Source: Oscillospiraceae bacterium
Lineage (GTDB): Bacteria > Bacillota > Clostridia > Christensenellales > Aristaeellaceae
Reading direction: 5' to 3'
NCBI GenBank assembly: GCA_031266295.1
Contig: JAISBH010000153.1
Span: forward strand, 1-6,991
DNA: 6,991 bases
The first letter of the stretch is position 1; each line of letters opens with the position of its first letter. Under the pieces are notes generated by a model. The model had not been told where the DNA came from, made no database searches, and worked only from the letters and a program-made list of their open reading frames with translations. A program made the position numbers and the translations under genes. Below, piece after piece: positions 1-5,263 of this stretch.

Positions 1-159
1 CTTGCTGACAGCCTTTACAGCGGTCGTCGGGTTGACGGAATACACCTTGGAAATCTGCGTGGTGGAAATAATCAGGTCGCCGGTTTGGTATGCGCCCGTG
101 ATGATGTCGCTCTCAATTCTCTCCATAATCTGCACAAAAACAGGCTGACTTTCGTTCAA
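1..159 (-). CDS. GntR-family (YtrA-type) transcriptional regulator, N-terminal part, cut by the window edge
   Basis: The first 53 codons of a DNA-binding repressor; the rest lies beyond position 1. The visible residues follow the winged-helix N-terminus of GntR proteins: a PVFVQIMERIESDI helix (about residues 6-19), ITGAYQTGD (19-27, the family's 'I.G.Y..GD' turn), then QISKVYSVNPTTAVKAV (34-50), the recognition helix-turn-helix with the 'VNP.T' signature typical of the YtrA subfamily. The usual 'LPS.R.LA' stretch is replaced by IISTTQIS. I chose the TTG start at 159 because AGGTGA lies 5 nt upstream at 170-165 and no ATG precedes it in a plausible position. YtrA-type regulators are short and usually head operons for ABC transporters, often repressing themselves; the palindrome over its promoter (186-215) fits. 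The ligand and controlled genes cannot be told from this fragment. Family assignment is fairly sure; the subfamily is an inference from the recognition helix. Confidence 0.85.
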   Translation of the reverse strand, partial: MNESQPVFVQIMERIESDIITGAYQTGDLIISTTQISKVYSVNPTTAVKAVSK

Positions 160-164
160 GTGGA

Positions 165-170
165 TCACCT
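165..170 (-). promoter_or_regulatory. Ribosome binding site supporting the TTG start of the GntR gene
   Basis: AGGTGA on the minus strand ends 5 nt before the TTG at 159-157. It is the best Shine-Dalgarno match in the leader and decides the unusual TTG start. Confidence 0.65.
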
Positions 171-185
171 CATTTTCGCACGTCA

Positions 186-215
186 ATTAGTCAATGAGTC
201 AACTCATTAACTAAT
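186..215. promoter_or_regulatory. Imperfect 30-bp palindrome, probable operator of the GntR repressor
   Basis: The arms ATTAGTCAATGAGT (186-199) and ACTCATTAACTAAT (202-215) are inverted repeats matching at 13 of 14 positions around a 2-bp centre. The right arm overlaps the -10 hexamer (213-218) and the rest covers the predicted transcription start of the minus-strand GntR gene, so a bound dimer would block the polymerase. That it binds this GntR protein is inferred from position and from the common autoregulation of YtrA-type repressors. Confidence 0.7.
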
Positions 216-241
216 ATAGCATGATCTGTCTCGAATGTCAA
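213..241 (-). promoter_or_regulatory. Sigma-A-type promoter of the GntR gene
   Basis: On the minus strand, TTGACA (241-236) and TATATT (218-213) are separated by exactly 17 bp. The -35 is a full consensus match and the -10 matches 5 of 6. The start point would fall near 207, inside the palindrome, giving a leader of about 48 nt with the ribosome site at its end. Confidence 0.8.
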
Positions 242-360
242 TAGGGGGGAATAAAGAATTTACGCGATCCGTCTGTATGCCCTTATTGCAAAGAAATGTG
301 CCACGGCGGTTATCCCACCTTCGCGAGCCAGTTCGACACTCCGGCGCTTGAGCGAAAATT

Positions 361-404
361 CTGTACGCGGGCATTATAATGGAAAATTAACAATCCTGTA
401 CGCG
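361..404. repeat. Pair of CTGTACGCG direct repeats upstream of the AraC-type gene
   Basis: CTGTACGCG occurs at 361-369 and again at 396-404, 35 bp apart, with similar preceding bases (ATT / ATC). A TATAAT-like hexamer (375-380) lies between them. They could be half-sites for a regulator such as the AraC protein encoded just downstream, but two short copies may be chance. The remaining spacer around them (242-360) shows nothing I can name. Confidence 0.3.
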
Positions 405-431
405 AAAACGCGCGCGCCGCGCCGCTCTGCC

Positions 432-440
432 TGGTATACT
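432..440 (+). promoter_or_regulatory. Candidate extended -10 promoter for the AraC-type gene
   Basis: TGGTATACT is an extended -10 (TG, one base, TATACT). No good -35 lies 17 bp upstream, which extended -10 promoters tolerate. The start point would be near 447, leaving a leader of only about 16 nt that just holds the AAAGGAAGG ribosome site. An alternative, further upstream, is TTGAGC at 348-353 with the AT-rich stretch at 372-380, at less ideal spacing. Confidence 0.4.
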
Positions 441-462
441 GTTTGCGAAAGGAAGGGTGCGC

Positions 463-1308
463 ATGGAATGGGTCGACCGCTTGAACCGTATGATCGAATA
501 CATCGAGTCGCATTTGGACGGCGTCATAGACGAACAAGAGCTGGCGCAAATAACGGCGATGCCGTTGGGCCGGCTTCAGCGGATGATGCCAGTGATAGCG
601 AATACGTCATTGGCGGAATATATCCGTCACAGACGACTGTCGCGCGCGGCAATGGATCTGCGTATGACGGACTCGAGGGTTATTGATATCGCGATCAAAT
701 ACGGCTATGATTCTCCGGCGGCGTTCGCGGTGGCTTTCAAGCGTCAGCATAACGCCGCGCCGTCGGCAGTCCGCAGCGGTTCTGTCCGGATCGCCAGCTA
801 TCCGCGCCTCACCTTCGCAATCAAGGTTAGAGGAGGAGACGAGATGAATACTCGCATCGTTGAGCGTGAGGGATTCCGTGTCGTGGGGAAAGCGATTGAA
901 GTCAGGCAGGATAACAAGGAGTGCATCACCAACTTTTGGGACGCCGCCAACAGCGACGGCACCGAACGGAGGCTGTTGCCCCTGGGAAAGCCGCCTTTCC
1001 TGGGCGTATGCTATGGTATGAATGCCGGAGGCGGATTCCGCTACATGATCGGACTTGAATCCACATTGGACGCGTTGCCCGATGATCTTGAGGCCGTGAA
1101 CATTCCCCCATCCACGTGGGCAGTCTTCGACTGCACTGGGCCGATGCCGAACGCAATGCACAGCGTCTGGGAAAGGGTTTTCACGGAATTTTTGCCTAAC
1201 GAGCCTTATGCGCACGCGGGCACGCCTGATCTAGAGGTGTATGACGCGGGCGACGTTGCCGCCGAAGACTATCACAGCGAGATATGGATCCCCATAGTTA
1301 AGAAGTAG
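463..1308 (+). CDS. AraC-type transcriptional regulator with C-terminal GyrI-like effector-binding domain
   Basis: A cytoplasmic one-component regulator of 281 residues. Residues 1-108 are an AraC/XylS double helix-turn-helix: first HTH about 24-43, second about 73-95, including IAIKYGYDSPAAFAVAF and the closing 'P..VR'. Residues 128-281 are a GyrI-like small-molecule-binding domain (the fold of BmrR and Rob ligand domains), starting at MNTRIVEREGFRVVG and ending DYHSEIWIPI, whose Glu is in the place of the acidic residue that contacts cationic ligands in this fold. The architecture and length match a common Bacillota family that begins 'M-E/D-W' and senses drug-like compounds. I chose ATG 463 because GGAAGG (451-456) lies 6 nt upstream and family members begin MEW or MDW; a GTG at 457 is in frame but overlaps the ribosome-site region. 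It is divergent from the GntR gene and convergent with the one-carbon operon. Its ligand and targets are unknown. Confidence 0.88.
   Translation: MEWVDRLNRMIEYIESHLDGVIDEQELAQITAMPLGRLQRMMPVIANTSLAEYIRHRRLSRAAMDLRMTDSRVIDIAIKYGYDSPAAFAVAFKRQHNAAPSAVRSGSVRIASYPRLTFAIKVRGGDEMNTRIVEREGFRVVGKAIEVRQDNKECITNFWDAANSDGTERRLLPLGKPPFLGVCYGMNAGGGFRYMIGLESTLDALPDDLEAVNIPPSTWAVFDCTGPMPNAMHSVWERVFTEFLPNEPYAHAGTPDLEVYDAGDVAAEDYHSEIWIPIVKK
831..846 (+). promoter_or_regulatory. Strong internal ribosome binding site and ATG inside the AraC-type gene
   Basis: AGGAGG (831-836) sits 7 nt before an in-frame ATG (844-846), which is Met128 of the regulator, precisely where the GyrI-like domain begins. This site is stronger than the gene's own. 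If used, it would make a free 154-residue effector domain. The underlying codons also spell a glycine-rich linker (RGGDEM), so the match could be a by-product of coding. Confidence 0.45.
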
Positions 1309-1453
1309 GCTGCGACCGAGGACGGCGCTGTTCGATCTGCGGATCGAATGCGCTTTAAGTTTGTGGCGCCCCGCCACAATAATGTTAGTTGCCAACTTCC
1401 TTATGGCATTATCACTGGCAGGGCGTTTCGTGCTTCTTCGTTCCAAGCCCCGG

Positions 1454-1507
1454 GGGAGGTCGGGAGGGGGACGAGAGTCCCCTTCCCGAAGGCGCGGATG
1501 CGCCGCG
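1454..1507. repeat. GC-rich hairpin repeat, copy A (short form)
   Basis: This 54-bp unit folds into a 13-bp stem, TCGGGAGGGGGAC / GTCCCCTTCCCGA (1460-1489) with one G-U pair, closed by the GNRA-type loop GAGA. A second small hairpin, GGCGC-GGAT-GCGCC (1491-1504), follows. The same flanks recur at 1715-1791. It looks like a small dispersed non-coding repeat. Confidence 0.7.
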
Positions 1508-1565
1508 CTATCCGCCCTTTCGAAACCTGACCAGGCTTCGCCTGGACCATCGTGATACACATTCC

Positions 1566-1588
1566 ACCGGCTTCGGACAGCCGGTTTT
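1566..1588 (+). terminator. Weak terminator-like hairpin after the AraC-type gene
   Basis: ACCGGCT (1566-1572), a 6-nt loop and AGCCGGT (1579-1585) form a 7-bp stem; the last stem T begins a run of four T (1585-1588). It lies about 257 nt after the stop codon, and the T-run is short, so this is a modest candidate only. Confidence 0.35.
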
Positions 1589-1655
1589 ACCTGGATAGTT
1601 TGTTCCGGAACGCAACCGGTTCCCCGTTGCTTGCGAACCACATCGTAGCCGACAA

Positions 1656-1706
1656 CCCTCATCGCCCCCCTAGGGGGAGATGCCGCCGCAGCGGCAGAGG
1701 GGGCGG
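1656..1706. repeat. GC-rich hairpin block between the repeat copies
   Basis: This block contains a perfect CCCCCTAGGGGG palindrome (1666-1677), a TGCCGC-CGCA-GCGGCA hairpin (1681-1696) and an outer pairing of CGCCCCC (from 1663) with GGGGGCG (ending 1705). It runs almost directly into repeat copy B. Its general look, a C-run arm and a matching G-run arm around a short hairpin, resembles dispersed intergenic repeats of some Clostridia, an impression I cannot verify here. Confidence 0.5.
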
Positions 1707-1714
1707 TTCCCCAT

Positions 1715-1791
1715 GGGAGGTCGGGAGGGGGACGTGAGTTGAGCGTAGCGAGGGCGCGCAGCGCACTTCCCGAAGGCGCGGACGCGCCGCG
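1715..1791. repeat. GC-rich hairpin repeat, copy B (long form), abutting the methyltransferase stop codon
   Basis: The first 25 bp and last 26 bp match copy A with one or two differences each. The centre differs: 26 bp replace the 3 bp of copy A (1740-1765). The outer stem TCGGGAG / CTTCCCGA is kept, and the extra bases partly pair (GTGAG... with ...GCGCAC), lengthening the hairpin. The terminal GGCGCG-GA-CGCGCC hairpin is also kept, its one changed base making the palindrome longer. It ends 7 bp before the methyltransferase stop codon (1801-1799), so on the minus strand it forms a hairpin right behind that gene. Confidence 0.7.
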
Positions 1792-1798
1792 TCCCCCA

Positions 1799-2599
1799 TC
1801 AAACCTCAATCAACCCTTCCCGATACTTATCAAGATACTCCAAACAATACTCATCCAACCCTAGCAGCGCCTCGCTGGCCCATATAAGCGAAGTCAGCTT
1901 AGTATCCAACGGATCTAGTATCGCTCCATCCATACCCGCAGCCATAGCCGCAACCAAAAAAGTCTGATTAATCAGTTTTCTCGCGGGAAGCCCGAACGAA
2001 ACGTTCGACAGTCCGCAGGCAATATGTACGTCCGGATATTCCGCCTTAACGCGGCGTATCGTGTCGATGGCCGCCTTGCCGTAATGCGAACCCGTCGAAA
2101 CAGGACGAACCAACGGATCGATAAATATGTCGGGAAGCGCAATCCCCGCCTTGGTCAGCTTGTCGATCAATCTCGCCGCGATAGTAAACCTGCCGTCAGC
2201 GTTCTCCGGCATCCCTGTGTCGTCCATGCATAGCGCAATCACCTTTGCGTTGTATTCCAGCGCAAGCGGGAGTATCGCGTTGTAGCGCGCCTTTTCATCA
2301 GTGATCGAATTGATGATGGGCGCGCCGTTCTTGTTTACTGCCAGCGCGGCGGCAATCGCTGCCGGATTGGGCGAGTCGACCGAGAATGGCTTATCCGTCG
2401 CCGCCTGCACCGTTTCCACCAGCCACGCGATGGTCTCCGGCTCAGCGTCGTGGAACATCCCCGCGTTCACGTCGATGAACGCCGCGCCTGCGTCGGCCTG
2501 CCTCTTTGCGAGTGATTGAATGGCGTCCGCGTCGCGCTTCGCGATTGCGGGCCGTACCGCCTTGAGCGTGCTGTTAATCTTTTCGCCAATTATAATCAT
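1799..2599 (-). CDS. Methyltetrahydrofolate:corrinoid protein methyltransferase (AcsE/MtgA type)
   Basis: A 266-residue pterin-binding TIM-barrel enzyme of the dihydropteroate-synthase superfamily. It should transfer a methyl group between methyl-THF and the cobalt of a corrinoid protein in the cytoplasm. Visible landmarks: IIIGEKIN (2-9), FIDVNAG (41-47), FSVD with D75, INS with N97, FIDP with D161, and CGLSNVSFGLP (195-205) with N199. These match the folate-binding Asp/Asn set known from AcsE of Moorella (D75, N96, D160, N199), and the length is typical (about 262). It lacks the Zn/homocysteine and B12 domains of MetH. The ATG at 2599 follows AAGGAG (2613-2608) by 8 nt, and only 15 nt separate it from EtfA, so it is the last gene of the operon. 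Whether it works as AcsE (acetyl-CoA synthesis) or MtgA (methyl intake from methylated substrates) cannot be decided, since no corrinoid protein or CODH/ACS gene is in view. Confidence 0.9.
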   Translation of the reverse strand: MIIIGEKINSTLKAVRPAIAKRDADAIQSLAKRQADAGAAFIDVNAGMFHDAEPETIAWLVETVQAATDKPFSVDSPNPAAIAAALAVNKNGAPIINSITDEKARYNAILPLALEYNAKVIALCMDDTGMPENADGRFTIAARLIDKLTKAGIALPDIFIDPLVRPVSTGSHYGKAAIDTIRRVKAEYPDVHIACGLSNVSFGLPARKLINQTFLVAAMAAGMDGAILDPLDTKLTSLIWASEALLGLDEYCLEYLDKYREGLIEV

Positions 2600-2614
2600 T
2601 GTGACTACTCCTTA

Positions 2615-3610
2615 TTATAAAGCCTCGGTCATGGCCGGGACTATCTCGAACACGTCGCCCGTAACCGCGATATCCGCCAGGCGCATCATCGGCGTATCCG
2701 GGTTCTTATCAATCGCGACAATACAACCGCAGGACTGCATCCCTACCAAATGCTGTATCTGTCCGGAGATACCGCAAGCTATATACAGCGCAGTTTGCAC
2801 CGTCTGACCTGTCTGTCCCACTTGATGCGGATACGCGACCCAACCCGCGTCTACAGCCGCGCGGCTCGCGCCAACCGCACCGCCCAGTTTATCGGCCAGC
2901 CGTTTGAGCATGTTGAAACCCTCGGGACCCTTCATCGCGCGGCCGCCGGACACGATCGCTTTGGCTTCGCTGAGATTTATTTGAGCCTCGCCGCTGCGCA
3001 CGGTTTCAATCACGCGTTTGGCGTTCCTTGCCGCGCCGACAGGAAGCGTCTCGTGGATGATCTCGCCTGAACGACTGGGATCAGGCGGCGGCGCCTTCAT
3101 CACGTTCGGACGCACCGTCGCCATTTGTGGGCGGTGGTGGGATGTGCGGATCGTCGCCATGATGTTGCCGCCGAACGCGGGACGCGTCTGCAGCAGATCG
3201 CCCGTTTCAGGATCAATGGCCAGGCCTGTGCAGTCTGCCGTCAATCCCGATACCGTTTGAACGGCCACTCGCGGTATTAGCGCACGGCCGCGGGCTGTAG
3301 CGGCGCATAGGACCATTTCAGGCTTATGCTTCTCAATCAGGTAGTTCAGCGCCGCGCACTCTAGTTCGTCGTTGAATCCGCTGAAGCCCGGCGCGTTGAC
3401 CACGATCGCCAGATCAGCCCCGTACGCGAACAGCGACGCGTCGGCTTCGCCGCCGATTACAACCGCCGCAACCTTTGAGCCACGCGCGTCGGCCAGACCG
3501 CGAGCCGCGCCGATCAGTTCATACGTAACGGGATGAATATGGCCGCCGATGGTCTCGGCTATTATCCACGCATTGGTGAATAGTGATTTGTCTATGTCGG
3601 TTATACGCAC
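2615..3610 (-). CDS. etfA: Electron transfer flavoprotein, alpha subunit
   Basis: The FAD-carrying large subunit of the ETF heterodimer, 331 residues, about the usual length. The N-terminal half (about 1-200) is the variable nucleotide-binding-like domain, starting NAWIIAETIGGHIHPVTYEL. The C-terminal half (about 216-331) is the conserved FAD domain: GGRAMKG (222-228), GGAVGASRAAVDAGW (243-257), VGQTGQTV (264-271), YIACGISGQIQHL (276-288), AIDKNPDTP and a closing GDVFEIVP..TEAL. There is no N-terminal ferredoxin-like extension. I take GTG 3610 as start because GGGGG (3624-3620) lies 9 nt upstream; an in-frame TTG at 3616, only 3 nt from that run, would add two residues. It follows EtfB by 13 nt and precedes the methyltransferase by about 15 nt. 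Its place next to MTHFR suggests the pair carries electrons to or from that enzyme; this is inference from context. Confidence 0.93.
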   Translation of the reverse strand: MRITDIDKSLFTNAWIIAETIGGHIHPVTYELIGAARGLADARGSKVAAVVIGGEADASLFAYGADLAIVVNAPGFSGFNDELECAALNYLIEKHKPEMVLCAATARGRALIPRVAVQTVSGLTADCTGLAIDPETGDLLQTRPAFGGNIMATIRTSHHRPQMATVRPNVMKAPPPDPSRSGEIIHETLPVGAARNAKRVIETVRSGEAQINLSEAKAIVSGGRAMKGPEGFNMLKRLADKLGGAVGASRAAVDAGWVAYPHQVGQTGQTVQTALYIACGISGQIQHLVGMQSCGCIVAIDKNPDTPMMRLADIAVTGDVFEIVPAMTEAL

Positions 3611-3623
3611 GAACAATGTCCCC

Positions 3624-4433
3624 CTATATCAGTTCACGGGCTTTGAGCAGCTCGACCAGGCGCGCGGCGGACTCCGCCGGGGTTCCTGCGATGCGCACTG
3701 TCTCGCCTCCGCGCGGTTCGGGCGGTGCGGTTTTGACTACACGCGTTGGAGACGCGTCCAGACCAATCTTGTCGAGAGCCGCGCCTATGTCGGCGGGTTT
3801 CCATATGGGCACGTCGGCGGCCCTTGCGGCCAGTACGCCTCGCAGCGTGGGCACTCGCGGCTGATTCAGCCCCTTGACCACCGTGATCACGGCGGGGAAC
3901 GCGACCTCGCACACGTCGTACCCGTCCTCGTTCATGCGCTGGACGGTGATCGAATCCTGCTTGACGCCGCGCACAGCCGCGACATACGCCGCTTGGCTGT
4001 ATCCCAGATGCGCGGCAATGCCCGGGCCTACCTGCGCCGTATCGCCGTCGACGGCCTGCTTTCCGCATATAACCAGATCGACGCCGCCGGACGACTTGCT
4101 CAGTGCATCTATCGTATCAATGGCGCGCGACAAGGCGTAGCTGGTCGCCCAGGTATCCGAGCCGCCGAACGCGCGGTCGGAAAGCAGCGCTCCCCTATCG
4201 GCTCCGATCGCCATCGCCTCGCGTATCACGGCGGACGCCCGTTCCGGACCCATCGACAGCGCTATCACCTCGCCGCCGAAACGCTCGCGCAGCTGTACCG
4301 CCGCCTCGATCGCATACAGGTCGAACGGATTCATTATGGACTTGATCCCCTCGCGTATGATCCTCTTGGTATTTGGATCGATTTTGGCGTCGGATGTGCC
4401 GGGCACTTGCTTGACGCAGACAACAATCCTCAT
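3624..4433 (-). CDS. etfB: Electron transfer flavoprotein, beta subunit
   Basis: The small ETF subunit, 269 residues, partner of the EtfA just downstream. It starts MRIVVCVKQVPGT (1-13), followed by NPFDLYAIEAA (35-45), LSMGPERA (59-66), DRAFGGSDTWATS (86-98), the nucleotide-binding CGKQAVDGDTAQVGP (123-137), and the partner-recognition loop region TLRGVLAARAA (196-206). By resemblance it is closest to ETFs of anaerobic bacteria such as those serving butyryl-CoA dehydrogenase, several of which carry a second FAD and bifurcate electrons; whether this one does cannot be settled by eye. Its ATG (4433-4431) overlaps the MTHFR stop by 4 bp (ATGA), and GGAGG (4445-4441) is 7 nt upstream, so its translation is probably coupled to MTHFR. 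An upstream in-frame extension to 4550 overlaps MTHFR and is not credible. Family assignment is very sure; partner is inferred. Confidence 0.93.
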   Translation of the reverse strand: MRIVVCVKQVPGTSDAKIDPNTKRIIREGIKSIMNPFDLYAIEAAVQLRERFGGEVIALSMGPERASAVIREAMAIGADRGALLSDRAFGGSDTWATSYALSRAIDTIDALSKSSGGVDLVICGKQAVDGDTAQVGPGIAAHLGYSQAAYVAAVRGVKQDSITVQRMNEDGYDVCEVAFPAVITVVKGLNQPRVPTLRGVLAARAADVPIWKPADIGAALDKIGLDASPTRVVKTAPPEPRGGETVRIAGTPAESAARLVELLKARELI

Positions 4434-5263
4434 GATAACGCCTCCACCCGCGCCGGGACATCCGGCAGATTGTTCCATAGCTTTTCGATAATAGGATACT
4501 GAATCTTGAAGCCCAGCAGCGACAGGTACACGCCGCAGCGCGGATACCACGCGTGCAGTCTCTTCAGTGTCTCGACCGGGCTGTATGCCGCGTCTTCAGG
4601 GATCTTGTATCCGACGACGTCCGAGAGCAGGTAGAGTTTCTTGGTCATCCACGCCTCGACGACGATGGGGACGTCGGGGTATCGGCGCAGCAGTTCATCG
4701 ACGATGGGGTTTTGGTCGGTTATCGGCTGGGTGACTATGAACGTTGCGCCTGCGGCCAGCTTGCGCTCCATCTTCTCGAATTCGTGTTCGGGCGGTTCGT
4801 ACGGGTTGAACGCCACGCCCAGCTCGTATTCGGGATAGTTATGGCGAATGTACTTTATCAGCTCTACGGATGTGACGGACGATACGCCGCGCGCACCAAC
4901 CTCGTCAGGCTGCAGCTTAGGCAGCCGATCCGAGCCGTCCCCGCTGACGGCCAGGATGTACTTCAACCCCGCGCGTTGGCCGGAACACAGTATCTCGTCC
5001 AGGTTCTGCTTAGTGTGAAATGTGTTCAGGTGGATCATCACCTGTTCGGGCGGGACGGGCAAGCCTAGGTATTCGATCGTCTCCAGACCCTGGAACGCCA
5101 GCAAACCCATCGCGTTATCAGTGATGCACGCGCAGTAACCGCTGGCCATCACGCGGCGGTATTTCGCGGCGAACGTCTCAAGGTCGGCCTCCAGTTTCTC
5201 CGAATCCTGCTTGGGCGGTATTATTTCTACATGATAACGTTTGTTCAGGATGTGTTCGCGCAT
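4430..5263 (-). CDS. Methylenetetrahydrofolate reductase (MTHFR family), start at its own ATG
   Basis: A 277-residue TIM-barrel flavoenzyme interconverting 5,10-methylene-THF and 5-methyl-THF. Landmarks: YHVEIIPPK (10-18) with the acidic residue in the place of the catalytic Glu of MetF, ITDN (47-50), ILAVSGDGS (103-111) matching the 'LRGD' loop with D109, LGVAFNP (148-154), and FIVTQPITD (175-183) matching the 'TQ.(F)D' motif. It is far from E. coli MetF in detail and is nearer to MTHFR-like proteins of anaerobes. ATG 5263 begins the conserved protein (MREHILNKRYHVEIIPP) and has AAAGG 8 nt upstream, a modest ribosome site. The stop overlaps the EtfB start (ATGA). Upstream the frame stays open into a serine recombinase (see 4430-5980). 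No MetV-like or RnfC-like partner is adjacent; EtfAB are the obvious electron carriers. The family is secure; the direction of reaction in the cell is not. Confidence 0.87.
   Translation of the reverse strand: MREHILNKRYHVEIIPPKQDSEKLEADLETFAAKYRRVMASGYCACITDNAMGLLAFQGLETIEYLGLPVPPEQVMIHLNTFHTKQNLDEILCSGQRAGLKYILAVSGDGSDRLPKLQPDEVGARGVSSVTSVELIKYIRHNYPEYELGVAFNPYEPPEHEFEKMERKLAAGATFIVTQPITDQNPIVDELLRRYPDVPIVVEAWMTKKLYLLSDVVGYKIPEDAAYSPVETLKRLHAWYPRCGVYLSLLGFKIQYPIIEKLWNNLPDVPARVEALS

Larger units (their letters stand above)
1309..1798. other. Convergent intergenic spacer rich in GC hairpins and repeats
   Basis: This 490-bp stretch separates the plus-strand AraC gene from the minus-strand methyltransferase. 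I see no credible gene in it. It holds two copies of one GC-rich repeat (1454-1507 and 1715-1791), a GC hairpin block (1656-1706), a small hairpin CCAGGC-TTC-GCCTGG (1531-1545) and a terminator-like hairpin (1566-1588). The open frames across it are low-complexity by-products of the repeats, giving RPPPDLP-like peptides twice. Confidence 0.7.

Noticed and set aside
607..1215. Minus-strand 202-codon open frame
   Set aside because: Entirely antisense to the AraC-type regulator, with no recognisable protein signature.
1231..1809. Minus-strand 192-codon open frame across the convergent spacer
   Set aside because: It overlaps the ends of two real genes, has proline/arginine-rich low-complexity text and repeats RPPPDLP because it runs through both GC-rich repeat copies. 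No ribosome site or family is apparent.
3549..4502. Plus-strand 317-codon open frame
   Set aside because: It lies antisense to etfB and the start of etfA, in GC-rich coding DNA where the opposite strand tends to stay open. Its Arg/Gly/His-rich translation matches no family.
4434..4550. N-terminal extension of EtfB to a start at 4550
   Set aside because: The extra residues overlap the MTHFR coding end, show no family similarity, and the ATG at 4433 has a better-placed GGAGG and begins the conserved MRIVVCVKQVP.
4553..5068. Plus-strand 171-codon open frame
   Set aside because: Antisense to the MTHFR gene, with no ribosome site or recognisable motif; a shadow of the real gene.
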